Positions 42,276 through 53,600 of a stretch of 64,000 nucleotides of DNA are shown piece by piece. Source of the DNA: Nematopogon swammerdamellus (taxonomy: Eukaryota; Arthropoda; Insecta; Lepidoptera; Adelidae); the NCBI GenBank assembly GCA_946902875.1, contig OX336355.1:10995347-11059346 (forward strand), read 5' to 3'. The notes under the pieces were generated by a model, which made no database searches, was not told where the DNA came from, and saw nothing but the letters and a program-made list of their open reading frames with translations. Each line of letters begins with the position of its first letter. The first letter of the stretch is position 1. The position numbers were made by a program, and so were the translations under genes.

Positions 42276-43660
42276 ATGATATAAAAAAATAAGGAAAAAA
42301 AAAACTGAGATCAAACGTCATCCAAACCAATCTCGCTAAGCAACACAAATTAGACGAGGTCTGGTACAAAGTCCCCGAAACAAAATAAATGAACATCCAT
42401 GTAATGGGCCCGGTGACTCGTGTAAGGGAAGACAATGATTAATTGTGATTGTGACAGCTCGACAGCAGGCGGGGAAGATCAAGATTGCCTCCGCAGCAGT
42501 AGCCCACATTGGGAAACACTGTGGAGGATAGCTGGAAGTGGATGATTTTCGAGTTTGGACCGATGATCCTGGGAAAAAAAAAATTTTGTTTTCATGATTG
42601 TTTTAAATATACGTAAAGCCAAAAACCATTTCTTTTTCAGACGATTTTTGTAAATTATTGATCTCTGGAAGAAAGACAAATTTGTCATTATCTTCAATTG
42701 CGATTTGTGAAGAGCGGGCAGGTGTTTTAGGGCGGACAATTTAGCTCAAAAGTGTACTTACGACTATACATGAATTTTTTAAATTATCCTTTCAGAATGC
42801 ATTAATTTGTATGTATGTATGTATGTATGTACAATAGGCGAGCTTAATGCTGTGAGGCATTATATTCTAACTAAATTGTAATTGGAAATAAAATAATATT
42901 AAAAGTACTCGTATGATGTGGGCTTACTTAGAGGTATTAGACGTTATTCAAAATATTAGAAAATTGAGAAAATATCGTCAATACTATTCTCACCCTCTCG
43001 TGTGACGGAAGAGAAACTGACATTCGATGCAAGAGGACAAGTTGATATCTTTCTTAATTAAATTGTCAAGTTAGTTCCGCGAAACTCTTGTGTCAGTCCT
43101 CGTCTTAGGGCGTAAGATTATAAGCTATTTTGCGAATTAAATGGATTAATTTACTCGCAATCCCGTGAGGAATCTAAATTAATGAAGATAAAAAATTGTG
43201 TTGATTTGTACTTAGGTACAAAAATATCACCATATAATCTTGTTTTGATAAATAAGTAAGCGAAAAAAAAATTATTCGTTTAAAATTTCATTTTCTAATC
43301 TATTGAATTGATTGAAACAGGTGCCTTTGTTTTTTTAGTTTACTTTGTTATTTTGTTTAAAAATATCACTGAATTATTTTACACAATAATTTTTTTTAAA
43401 CCGCAATATTTATTTACAAAAACGTCTAGAATAAAGGGGTTGGCTTTTGACGTTTTAATTTTTACATTTCCCCGTAGCATTTCCCCTTGGCTGTTTCCCT
43501 TATTAGTCCCTCAGCTTTCACTTAACTTTTCACACCTCATTAAGGTTGAAAATATTTTGAAAATTTCAAAGAAAATATTTTATGAAATTAACAAAAACGC
43601 TCGGCTCATTAGTTTTGGGGAAAGGGTTGAGGTCCCTGGGGGGCGGTCCTGGGGATGAAT
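42276..43660. other. No gene seen
   Basis: GTAT microsatellite at about 42809-42832, followed by a LINE-tail scrap (GGCGAGCTTAATGCTGTGAG). A 116-codon plus frame (43308-43658) is AT-rich and unrecognised. Confidence 0.35.
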
Positions 43661-43668
43661 TATCTGTG

Positions 43669-43688
43669 TCCGGACTCCGGAGTCCGGA
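43669..43688. repeat. Perfect 20-bp palindrome
   Basis: TCCGGACTCCGGAGTCCGGA reads the same on both strands. No flanking repeat family is recognised. Confidence 0.85.
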
Positions 43689-43887
43689 TAGCCGAAGTGA
43701 CAGTGTTGACAGCTTTTGAGATTGACAGATTAACTTGGGCGGTGTGACAAAAAGTTGAGACTAGGGCCATCGAGACGAGATAAAGAATGTAAAAAAAACT
43801 CTCGGGGTTCATAAAGTCATAACATAACATAACATATGTACATAATGTACAATCGGTGTTAATCACATCTGATAAATATATCGGTGG

Positions 43888-44145
43888 TTTCCGGTACCGT
43901 GTGGGGACTTAAAAAGAATAGCCCCACTGCATCTCTCACCGTGCATGTCGTAAAAGGCGACTAAGGGATAAAGACGAGATGCCGTGCTAAAGGGCGACAG
44001 GTTAGCCATTTCTCACCTTGCCACGGTCCTTCCGCCGAGTCACGCAGCAGGTGGGTCTTCGTGCCTCACTTGCTGCTTGATAGTTGTCCTGTTCGAATAC
44101 TTTGCTAAACGTGGTGGTGGCGGTGTTGTGATGTAATTTACCAGA
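43888..44145 (+). mobile_element. Family E copy with D/E shared head
   Basis: GGTACCGTGTGGGGACTT (the single-copy counterpart of the 12-kb minisatellite unit), GTCGTAAAAGGCGACTAAGG, GGTGGGTCTTCGTGCCTCAC. The same head continues into family D at 11960-12030 (reversed), so D and E share a 5' part. Confidence 0.6.
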
Positions 44146-44183
44146 CTTCCGTGTCGCAGGCCCCCGCCTATTGCCCAAGTAGG

Positions 44184-44290
44184 TACAGTACCCAGCAGAA
44201 CGTACGATTTCTCGCAACAGGGACGACGCCCTACAACCGGTGTGTCTCTTTCTAAAGTCCAATGTTCATTATTTATTTCCGGGTACTGTA
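44184..44290. mobile_element. Family F MITE, left arm deleted
   Basis: TACAGTACCCAGCAG then directly CAACAGGGACGACGCCCTAC … CTCTTTCTAAAG … CCGGGTACTGTA. Both ends kept, most of the left arm lost. Confidence 0.7.
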
Positions 44291-44785
44291 CTTACCCGCA
44301 CCTCATTCTCAGTATCGGTGGCCTCCGTACGATGTCCCGCCCGTCATTTCCAATACTGCCAGGTATCAATAGACAGTAGGCAGGCGCGCAGGATAAAAGC
44401 ATAATTATGTACTCACTCGTAGATATAAGATATACGAGTATTAATAAGGCACTTATGTCTAAGTAAATGGCATTATGAAACAATAAAGAGTATGAAATTA
44501 TGTATATGGTAAAATCAATGTCTCAATAAGTACACCACACATTAAGACAAAACACTAAAGTATCTCCGTCAGTGTGAAGTAGATAGCTGAAAAATCCTTT
44601 AATTCTGAATGGACAAGTATGTACCTATGTATATATTTAGGTATTTCCTTATATTATATAAACTGTAATTCATATGTATTTAATTTAATCTATAATTAGC
44701 AATTTATTAATTAACTAGTAAGTACTTATATGTAGTGTATATTATAGTTTATCATAGTTATTTTCCATATATTATATTTTACATT
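44291..44785. other. No gene seen; AT-rich
   Basis: No recognised repeat or frame. Confidence 0.35.
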
Positions 44786-44792
44786 CCCACAC

Positions 44793-44970
44793 TCGAGTCT
44801 TTTGCTGCTACCTCCTTATATCTCACAACATACGACTCTCAAACAGCCAAAGGTTGACTGGGAGAAATCCCTGTAAGGGATAAGTCCGCCTTTGCCCCTC
44901 ATGTAAATTACTTATCGTTTGTTACTGTAAAAAGTTTTGGCGCAATAAAGTATTTCTATCTATCTATGTA
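44793..44970 (+). mobile_element. Jockey-like LINE 3' end
   Basis: CAAAGGTTGACTGGGAGAAA, GATAAGTCCGCCTTTGCCCC, GGCGCAATAAAGTATTTC and a TATC repeat. Same 3' end as 45515-45690. Confidence 0.65.
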
Positions 44971-45084
44971 CATTGTACACCTCAGCACAGATATAGGAAG
45001 TAGTAGACATTCCCGCCGCGGTAGGAGGCAAGATACGGAGATTGCTACGTCACACGCTGAGTGAAAAAAAGAAAAATGAAAGTA

Positions 45085-45350
45085 CCAAGTGCGAGTCGGC
45101 GTGTCGGACTCGGGCACCGAGATTTCCGCACCACAAAAAAATTATAACGTTGAAAAAAAAACACGTTTCTTGTGTGGGGGTTATTTCCTTAATTTGTTAG
45201 TTTTTTTTCAAGTTTTTGTTGTTATTATATACGCTATAATAGCACATATTCTGTGAAAATTTCAACGGGCTAGCTATTACGCTTCCAAGGATACAGCAGT
45301 AGGACAGACAAACAGACAGACAGCGTAGACTTAGTAATAGGCTTCCGAAC
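45085..45350 (-). repeat. Family G, reversed
   Basis: CCAAGTGCGAGTCGGCGTGTC … GCACATATTCTGTGAAAATTTCAACGGG … AGACAGACAGCGTAGACTTAG. Confidence 0.6.
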
Positions 45351-45514
45351 GGGATAAGGAAAACTAAAAGAATTACTATTCAAAAACACTATTACAATAA
45401 TTAAAAATTTATATGTATTAAACATGTGTGGCTTATATTTTACTAGCATGTACTTATATGTATTTATTAATAGGTATTCTTATTATTATTTTTATCTTCA
45501 ATTGTCACGCAACT

Positions 45515-45695
45515 CTTTTGCTACTACCTACTTACATTCCACTATATTATCGAATCTCAAACATCCAAAGGTTGACTGTAAGAAATCTCTGTAAGGGATA
45601 ATTCCGCCTTTGCACCTTATGTAAATTTTCCAATGTATTTGTTACTGTTTAATGTTTACTGGAGCAATAAAGAATTTTCTATCTATCTATCTATC
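45515..45695 (+). mobile_element. Jockey-like LINE 3' end
   Basis: CAAAGGTTGACTGTAAGAAA, GGGATAATTCCGCCTTTGCA, GGAGCAATAAAG, then TATC repeat. Confidence 0.65.
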
Positions 45696-46118
45696 TAAAA
45701 ATACTAAAAAAAGACAATTAGTGCAATTTTTTTTATTTTCTAAAAACAAATATTTTAACTAAAAAAAAGGACTAAAACCAAACTAAAACCAAGAATGTAA
45801 ACTTCAGTCGACTTCTTGCAAACAGTGCAAGAAAACAAAGCAATGAAAAATAATGTTGCCACAGTCGCGAGGCTTCGTAATTTTGAATTAATATTGGGGT
45901 TCATTATTTTTTATCATCGCGAGGCCTTGTTTCTTCCCCGTGTCGGAAGGTTCATAATTGCATCAATTAATTATAAAAAAAACGCACCCATGTAGAAAGA
46001 AGTCGTTTGCACAAGAATACGGCAATTGTTCGTGTTTGTGGTCGGCGCAATGATTTTGAGCGTCATTTGTTTTCTCGTAATTAATTTGAAATTAAAATTT
46101 GAAATTTCAGTTTTTGAG

Positions 46119-46530
46119 TTTTTTTTTTATGGAAACTGACACGGTTGGCTACATCACCTACAACGACGGTGATGTCAGCCCATAACACCGGGTGAACTAG
46201 GTGCCATGTCAGTGCTTCCCCCGTTGATCGTGCGTGCCGGCTACACTGAACTGGTCGGAAAACACAAACTACTTACATAGCCGTTTCGACCGACGTTTCA
46301 TTCAGTGCGGTGGTACCAACCCGGGCGGGTTAAACCCTACCACCTAGTAATATAAGAAGGGAGTCATATCCCTTAGGTCGGGTATGTAAATAGTTTGTGT
46401 TTTCCGTCCAGTTCAGTGTAGCCGGCAAGACCGAAGGGAAGCACCAAGTTTACCCGGTGTTATGGGCTGTCATCACGGATGTTGTAGGTGATGTAGCCAA
46501 CCGTGTCAGTTTCCATAAAAAAAAGAAAAA
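46119..46530. mobile_element. Two family D copies in inverted orientation
   Basis: A reversed copy (46119-46380, T-run start) and a forward copy (46385-46530, A-run end) face each other. Shared parts (GTTGGCTACATCACCTACAA / TTGTAGGTGATGTAGCCAAC) can pair to form a long hairpin. It may be one foldback unit or two insertions. Confidence 0.65.
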
Positions 46531-47425
46531 AAAAATTCCATTTGGATTTACTCTGACTTCCACCCCTTTTGTGACGTTACATGTACAGCATCGCACTGTC
46601 GTAAATAATCGAGACTGATGTGATCGAAGTCGAAAATATTGGCAAACAATTCGCTGTTAAGTTCTACTTTAACGGACGATTCACCACCTCGTGCTACAGT
46701 GTACCAGTTAACTCCGGTCAAATGTATGAGAAATGTAACTTTTACTGAATTATAACTCTTGGACTAGACATAACCGCAGGTCTGTGGTGAGAACGACCAT
46801 AGAGCGAGCGGAGCCGGCCGTGCGCACAGCCATAAACAAAATATAATTTATGGTAGTTTGCATGCATGCAAATATGCACGGCAGTGCATTCAACGCCTCA
46901 CCTTTCCCGGTAACCAGACATGATCCATATTGCACCCGCGCTGCAAGTCTAATACAAATGCACCCATCACCCATCATTCCTATGCGCGCCGCCGTTTGCA
47001 AAGTGCACCGCGCGCACCAGCGAAAACATCAGCTGAAGCGAAGCGGAACAGCGCTGGCTGAGATACTGTATAGAAATATTGAAGCTATTACAGCCCTGCA
47101 AAAATACGGGACGCGGGAGCTGAAATGTCTAGTGGGTTTAACGTATGTCTACAATATTTGGTTTCAGTTTTTTGGAAAATTTATGACTTTCAAAAAAAAT
47201 AATACGAACTTCATTGCAAATTGCATGCTTCATTGAGTTTATATCATGCATGACAGTTATAAACTCTTTATTCTCCACTCTTATTTTACAAAGCACACGC
47301 ATACAGAAACCCAATAAAACAATAACACGCGATCCAAAACGGACTTATTTCTTCATAGTTATAGAGATTTCGCAGAATTTTCAGATATAGGGTGCGACGG
47401 GGGGTTTTATTTATTATTATTTTAC
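46531..47425. other. No gene recognised
   Basis: A 128-codon plus frame (46850-47236) has histidine/arginine-rich composition and no known domain. Its last third is AT-rich. I do not call it a gene. Confidence 0.3.
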
Positions 47426-47435
47426 GAGAAACTAG

Positions 47436-47470
47436 CTTTAGCCCGCGGCTTCGCTCGCATAGCCTGTGTA
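47436..47470 (-). mobile_element. Helitron-like 3' end remnant
   Basis: ACTAGCTTTAGCCCGCGGCTTCGCTCGC: the reverse-complement end only. Confidence 0.5.
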
Positions 47471-47524
47471 TGTTGATCCTAAAGGTCCATTCTAAATATT
47501 GGTCAAAGTATTTTTATAATCTGA

Positions 47525-47750
47525 CTAGCTGTGCGCGCGGCTCCGCCCGCTCTCATATTTGACTTCTCTGCTAACCTCATAAGCCATTTAGCGTGATAGT
47601 AAGTAGCCTATAGTTGATGGGAAGAATCAAGCTATCCGCAGATTTTTTTTTTATTAAAATCGGTTAAGGGGTTCTCGAGTTATAAGCGGACAGACAGACA
47701 TACATACAGACAGACAGAAAGCAGACGTTGGGTTTTATTAAAGGTAAGGA
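47525..47750 (-). mobile_element. Short Helitron, intact ends
   Basis: On minus it starts TCCTTACC after A and ends CTAG before T, the expected A|T insertion. 226 bp with no coding capacity. Same family as 20475-20709. Confidence 0.7.
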
Positions 47751-47933
47751 TGAGTATTTTCGGAGATTACGTCCTACATCCAAACTTAGAAACTTAGAAA
47801 CTTTACCTCTTTATAACATTATTAATGTAGATAGGTAGGTACACATTTCTGTATGTACCTAACACATTTTTATGGTCCACATCGCCTAATGATATCGATA
47901 TAGATATGGTCTAGTAAATCGAACAAGTACAGT

Positions 47934-48085
47934 CTCGGGTCCTTCAAGAGTGGCGTGAATGGGCACCTGTCAGGCCGGCATGGCATTCGCAACCCCCGCA
48001 TACGACCGAATGTCCATGGGCGTCGTTAGACACCTTATGGATGGCTCGGCGCCAAAGGTCGCGCTGTCAATAAAAAAAATAAAAA
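47934..48085 (+). mobile_element. Family B tail, full-length type
   Basis: Nearly identical to 20216-20372, including the following SINE A piece (ACTCCGTCTTGAGCCGTCAG). Confidence 0.75.
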
Positions 48086-48590
48086 TAAAGAAAACTCCGT
48101 CTTGAGCCGTCAGCGCGTTACCATTTAGCCATCGGGTCGATGACGTATTCTCTCTAAATTTCAAACAGTTGCTTCTTCTACATATAATACAAGCTGTGCA
48201 CGCGGCTCCGCCCGCTCTTATATTTCACTTCACTGCTAACCTCATAAGCCATTTAGCGTGATAGTAAGTAGCCTATAGTTGATGGGAAGAATCAAGCTAT
48301 CCGCAGATTTTTTTTTATTAAAATCGGTTAAGGGGTTCTCGAGTTATAAGCGGACAGACAGACATACATACAGACAGACAGAAAGCAGACGTTGGGTTTT
48401 ATTAAAGGTAAGGATGAGTATTTTCGGAGATTACGTCCTACATCCAAACTTAGAAACTTAGAAACTTTACCTCTTTATAACATTATTAATGTAGATAGGT
48501 AGGTACACATTTCTGTATGTACCTAACACATTTTTATGGTCCACATCGCCTAATGATATCGATATAGATATGGTCTAGTAAATCGAACAA

Positions 48591-48870
48591 TAAAAACGTT
48601 CTAGACATAGAAAACGAAATGCACAATCTTCACTTCTCCGATTTTATGGTAATGCATTATGATGATCCGCAAGTTTGAACATATAATAATTTAAGTCTTA
48701 TCTCAAGGTGGCAAAGCTCAAACTCGTTTGGCGCACAGACACAGGGTGTGTTAAGGTGGGAATATGAACTCGTATGTTAGTATGACATGATGAAATGAGA
48801 ATATTGCTGGAATATTAACGCTTACGTTTCGCGATGTGGGCTTAAGGTTACATGGCAAAGTTTAGGGTTC
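48591..48870. other. Nothing recognised
   Basis: Unique AT-rich sequence. Confidence 0.3.
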
Positions 48871-48874
48871 GTGT

Positions 48875-49050
48875 GTCGCCTGGCACTTTAAAATAATAGG
48901 CCTATTGCATCTCTGCCCGTGCGTGTCGTAAAAGGTGACTAAATGATACGGACAACATGCTGCTAAAGGTCAACAGGATAGTCACCTCTCACCTTGGCAC
49001 AGTCCTTCTACATTCAGTAACTTTATTTGCTGCTTGATAGTAATCTTGTC
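48875..49050 (+). mobile_element. Family E fragment
   Basis: GTCGTAAAAGGTGACTAAAT, CACCTCTCACCTTGGCACAG, TTTGCTGCTTGATAGTAATC. Confidence 0.5.
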
Positions 49051-52000
49051 TTTGGATACAGCGTGATGGTATGTACAATGTACATGGTTATGTTATGTAC
49101 CAATAATGTTACAAAATCGTCATGGCATAGAACTTTATCTTCACATTTTATATTTATCATTAAACGGTTGTTCTTTAATGATGAATTTTTGCTACCTGTT
49201 TTCAATAAATTTGACCACATAGAGAATTTTCTAGGCTCGTGTATTGAAATTTCCTTTCATCAAATATGAATCCCCGCCCTCCTCCTCCCCTTTCGAACCA
49301 AAGCCTGGGCACGCCCGTGGCATTGCCCCTTAACATTGCTGATTTGTGATGTTAATAGAGGGCGGTACTAGTTCCGCGGTACTGTTACACTGCACTTTAG
49401 TTCTGACAGGTGATTAGTCGCTATGGGTGTGGTGTCTGGGCTCAGAACCAATTTATACACATTACACGCCTACTTTTATAAACCGTTATCAAATTATCAA
49501 TTTGAATTTCCTTCATATTTTCGTCACACTAGCATAGGAATTAGCATTACAAATAAGATTTTATTCTTTGTCTGTACCGGTTGAAAAAACGTGGTGGGAA
49601 AAACTACGCGAATACGAAAGTGTTCATACATGATATAGGGCTCCCAAGACTCTTAGTAGTCGCGGTAACTTAGTTTATGCTGTAAATATGACTGATTAAA
49701 TAACAACAAGTTTACAATAGCCAGACGACCTTCTCTATCACATTCTTTGTATGTATAACTATGTAAGTGTGTATGTATTTAGGTATGTGTTGATACAATA
49801 CTTGTATGACTTTCCAATTAGGAAACAAAAATGCTCATTTCCATCATCCAAAGGCACAATGCCGGATGCGGCAGTCTGCGCCGGATGCGCTTTTTCGCCA
49901 AACGAACACGCGACGCGACTGAGAAAATGGCGACGCTTCTGCCAGTGCCGTAGCAAAGGGGGTATGTTAGACGTCAGGAGGGGGTATAATTTTATTGAAT
50001 CTCATTTTTTTTCTATAGCTGTATAAGAAAATAAACTAATATAAATTAATTACAAATAAAGTACGAAAGTGTCGTCCAATTCGACCGTCGTCGCCTCAGT
50101 GGTACCCAGCACACTGGCTGCGTTGCCCCTCTGAATTTCGAGGTTGATTCGCCGTACGAGTTGCGCCTTAGCACGTGGGTTACCAGACTTGTCGACAAGC
50201 AAAATGCCCAGCTATAGCGATAAAATCTTCGACCCAATATCCGACGTCAAGCGTCCTCAAGCTATTTTGACGGTGTGAAATGAGTCTTAAGGGTTAGTAC
50301 AATGTTGGCTTGTAAAGTTTGGGTTTTGTATCTGTGCTGGGATTCCTAAAGATTCACATGAGTTTATTTCGCGTCAACCTCTTTTCTTTTTCTTCTTCTT
50401 CTTTGTCTAGTTTATCTCGCTTGCACGCTTCTGTTCGTGTGACTTCTTTTCGCCTGTGATTCTAGGAATATACCTCCTGGTCGAATAATTAAATTCACAT
50501 GAACAAGTTGCTTGACTTCGGCAAAATATCCGGTTAAAAGGGTGGCGACAACGAAGAGAACTTTTGTCCCCCTCGAGAAAATGCCTTCATACGACTCTGG
50601 CTTCTGCCTCGCTCAGCGGCGAACTATAAACAAATGACGGGCGGCGGCATAAAGGGCGCGGTGCTTTGATGTTCGCCGCCGCGCGACAGGTATTGCTTAC
50701 TTAATATGCAGCCGAGCAGAAAAAAATAAACATTTAGGAATTTCGTGGACGAGAAATAAAGGGATTTTCTTCCCAAGGGATTTCTGAGGATTTCGAAAGA
50801 AACCTCCACGGGACATTGTGCAAGCTTCAAAGAGGTTTCTTGGAGTTATTACTGGAGCACTTTGTGGGATGAGGTTTTTAATCTTCGTGGAGTTTATTTT
50901 GAATATGATTGGTTTGGTGGTTTTATTGAACGTATTGAGAAAATGGAATAGCAAATAAAGTTTCGAAAGGAAACTGAGATACAATTTAGGGGTTGCTCAT
51001 GATTGATTGAAATTGATGAATGAAATCATGAAAAATAATCTTTTTTAACAACATAGTAGTTAACTGAGTAAAAAATTTAATTCGCGAAATATGGTTTCGG
51101 TGCAGATGAAATTTGTTTTGTTATACTTATCTCATTGTCTATATCTCTGTTTATTCCGACATAATAAAAAAAAAACAAATTAGTCCTGAAGATTTCTGAA
51201 CTAAATCCCTATCCACAGTTGTGCCAACCCTGCAAATGAACAAGAAAATTGCGTTTATTATAAAATCAAGAGGAAATTGAGATACAGCTTGAAACGTCTA
51301 ATTATCATCTTCAAAAAATAAAGATGAAATATAATAAAAATGCAACGCGACACTTTTTTTATTATCTTTCAAGAAAATTTAAAAAGGAGGGGAGCAGTTT
51401 GTTCGCAACACCTCAAATTATTTCCTCGCCAATTTGGAGCGGAGCATTGTCGAATCGTTTGTGATTTCACAATGCAACTTGAAATCTCATCAGCGAGGCC
51501 ACCTGAGCCTCGCATCGGAGTAATTCTATTATTTTATATTGTGGAGGCTCCGTTTTGGGCTAAAGGCTAATTTTGTAAAATTATGTTAAAGCTTCCCGTA
51601 AGCCTGAAAATTGTCATTGGCTGTATTATATTATAGTCGGTAAAGGAGAATGTTGGCTTGGTAAGATTAGGTTTATTTTATAATATGTTTATTTGTTGTA
51701 TAAGAAAAGGTTGAAAATCTAATTCTTCTAATCCAATTTCAATCACTATGTAAATATTTCTATATAATAAGCAAGACGTCTCAAAATCAAATTTTTGAAC
51801 GCAAAATTTTCGAACGCCTAACAGATTTTAAAACGCTTTATAAGGTTTCTTGTCCCATTCTTCAACATAAACAAGACGAAATCAACCAAAAACGATATAG
51901 AACATGCATTTGTGTCATTGTTTAGTAAAAATCAAAATATATAAAACCAACATCTTTACGGGCATAAAGTGTGGCTCATCATCACGGGCACATAAAGATT

Positions 52001-52080
52001 TCACGGGTGAAGTAAAATCTTGCTATGGAAAATAATTTCACTAGACTTTTACGACAAATTACTCTGTCAAAAACAATGTA
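49051..52080. other. About 3 kb without a recognised gene or repeat
   Basis: Frames reach 95 codons (50697-50984 minus) with no known motif. A TTC/TTCTTC run lies at 50388-50402. 49860-49990 and 50060-50280 are GC-richer and may hold old element ends. It could be unique intronic or intergenic sequence. Confidence 0.3.
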
Positions 52081-52084
52081 AAAA

Positions 52085-52205
52085 GTGCGACATGTGGCGC
52101 CGAGCCACCCATAAGGTGTCGACGCCCATGGCCATTCGGTCGTTTGCGGGGGTTGCGAATGCCATGCCAGGTGCCTATTCACGCCCCTCTAGAAGGACGA
52201 GAGTA
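52085..52205 (-). mobile_element. Family B tail, reversed
   Basis: GGCGCCGAGCCACCCATAAG … GCGAATGCCATGCCAGGTGC … ACGCCCCTCTAGAAGGACGA. Confidence 0.65.
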
Positions 52206-52334
52206 AAAAATTTCTATTACAACTGGATGTTTGAATTTTTTTTTGGTTAATTGAACAGTCCTTCACATAGTTATAATATGTATTAACGAAACAATGCTGC
52301 AGCAGCAATATAACGATGCTTTTTCTTAATCAAT

Positions 52335-52800
52335 CAATACTAATAATAAATCTGTAAGGGATGGTCATGGAGTAAGTTACTTTGTTTTAGGAAATATTCA
52401 GTTTGTAGCCTCTATATATGATACTAAAGCTAAATTGACGATTTTTAGAAATCTTTTCTGTATGTATGTATGTATGTATGTATGTATATATGTATGTTCC
52501 TCCATAACTCTTAAAGCCATCATCCGAATTTGATGAAACTTAGTACAAGCCCATTTTACTATACGGAACACAGGATAGGCTAACTAAAATTCACTTCCGG
52601 CTACGCTAAGATGTGGCTCCCATACAAATCGAATCGAAATAAAAGCGGCGCGGCGCGGGGACGACGGCGGTTTATGGCGGCTAGCTGCCGGAGGCTAGCG
52701 CCGGGGGCGGAGGCGCGGGGTGCGGTCTGGCGGAGCGCGGTGTGTGTATGCCACGTGGTGTATATGCATTGTCTCGAGCCAGAGTATCTTATTTAATCGA
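52335..52800 (+). mobile_element. Helitron-like fragment with TATG array
   Basis: ACTAATAATAAATCTGTAAG start, a TATG microsatellite (52460-52490), TTCCTCCATAACTCTTAAAG, CACAGGATAGGCTAACTAAA, then a very GC-rich stretch (52640-52745). Same family as 4428-4660 in opposite orientation. Confidence 0.5.
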
Positions 52801-53055
52801 TTTATAATATTATGTAGGTTTACTTCGTTAGGTAGGTATCTATTTGATAAATTTTAGGTGCAAACCTATGTAAAGTGTTGTTGCAAGTCAATGTTAGCGG
52901 ATATTTACTTAATGTAGTTCCTATTAATTTAGGTAATTTTGATCGTATGTTTATTATATTGTACGTAGTGTAGTATGCGCGCACTATTAGCGAAAAGATT
53001 CTTATTTTTACCCGACTACGGCGAAGCGAAAAGGAGAGTTATGTGTTTGACCGGT

Positions 53056-53289
53056 ATGTATGTATGTATGTATGCATATATGTATGTATGTATGTGTGTA
53101 TGTATGTAAGTATGTATGTATGTATGTATGTATGTATGTATGTATGTATGTATGTATGTATGTATGTATGTATGTATGTATGTATGTATGTATGTATGTA
53201 TGTATGTATGTATGTATGTATGTATGTATGTATGTATGTATGTATGTATGTATGTATGTATGTATGTATATATGTATGTATGTATGTAT
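53056..53289. repeat. (TATG)n microsatellite, about 234 bp
   Basis: Nearly pure TATG repeats preceded by CCCGACTACGGCGAAGCGAA and followed by TTCCCTCATAACTTCGAAAC, both lepidopteran element sequences. All frames over it are repeat artefacts. Confidence 0.95.
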
Positions 53290-53600
53290 CATCTGTTCCC
53301 TCATAACTTCGAAACTACTTATCATAATTTGACAAATGAGGTATCGTTGGATGCGTCTTGACGCTGGATAGAGGCTATGTGACGTCCCATAAAATTGTAT
53401 ATGGCGCCCTATAAAGGACATAAAGTCATGACCTAATTTTTTTTAATGATGCCATGTTGGGGATCAAATGAAAAGGCTTAATTAACACATTTCAAAAATT
53501 TATATATTGTTAATTGTTGCTTTCGGATTTGCTTGCATGCATCCGATAATTGGGAATAATTTCTAAAATCAGGCCTCACTCCGAACCTACCCAAAATACA

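Larger units (their letters stand above)
47525..48590 (+). repeat. 664-bp tandem duplication (two arms of about 400 bp)
   Basis: 47525-47926 and 48189-48590 match almost base for base, offset 664-665 (one T-run differs). The repeated part is the short Helitron plus about 176 bp of single-copy flank. Between them (47927-48188) lies a B copy and a SINE A remnant closely matching 20216-20474. Confidence 0.85.

Noticed and set aside
43308..43658. 116-codon plus frame
   Set aside because: Very AT-rich, hydrophobic by composition only. No start context or domain.
46850..47236. 128-codon ORF
   Set aside because: No domain, composition changes sharply half-way, AT-rich end. Not supported as a gene.
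53008..53421. Long frames of repeated Thr-Tyr-Ile-His or Met-Tyr-Val-Cys
   Set aside because: They are translations of the (TATG)n microsatellite, open in all frames on both strands.
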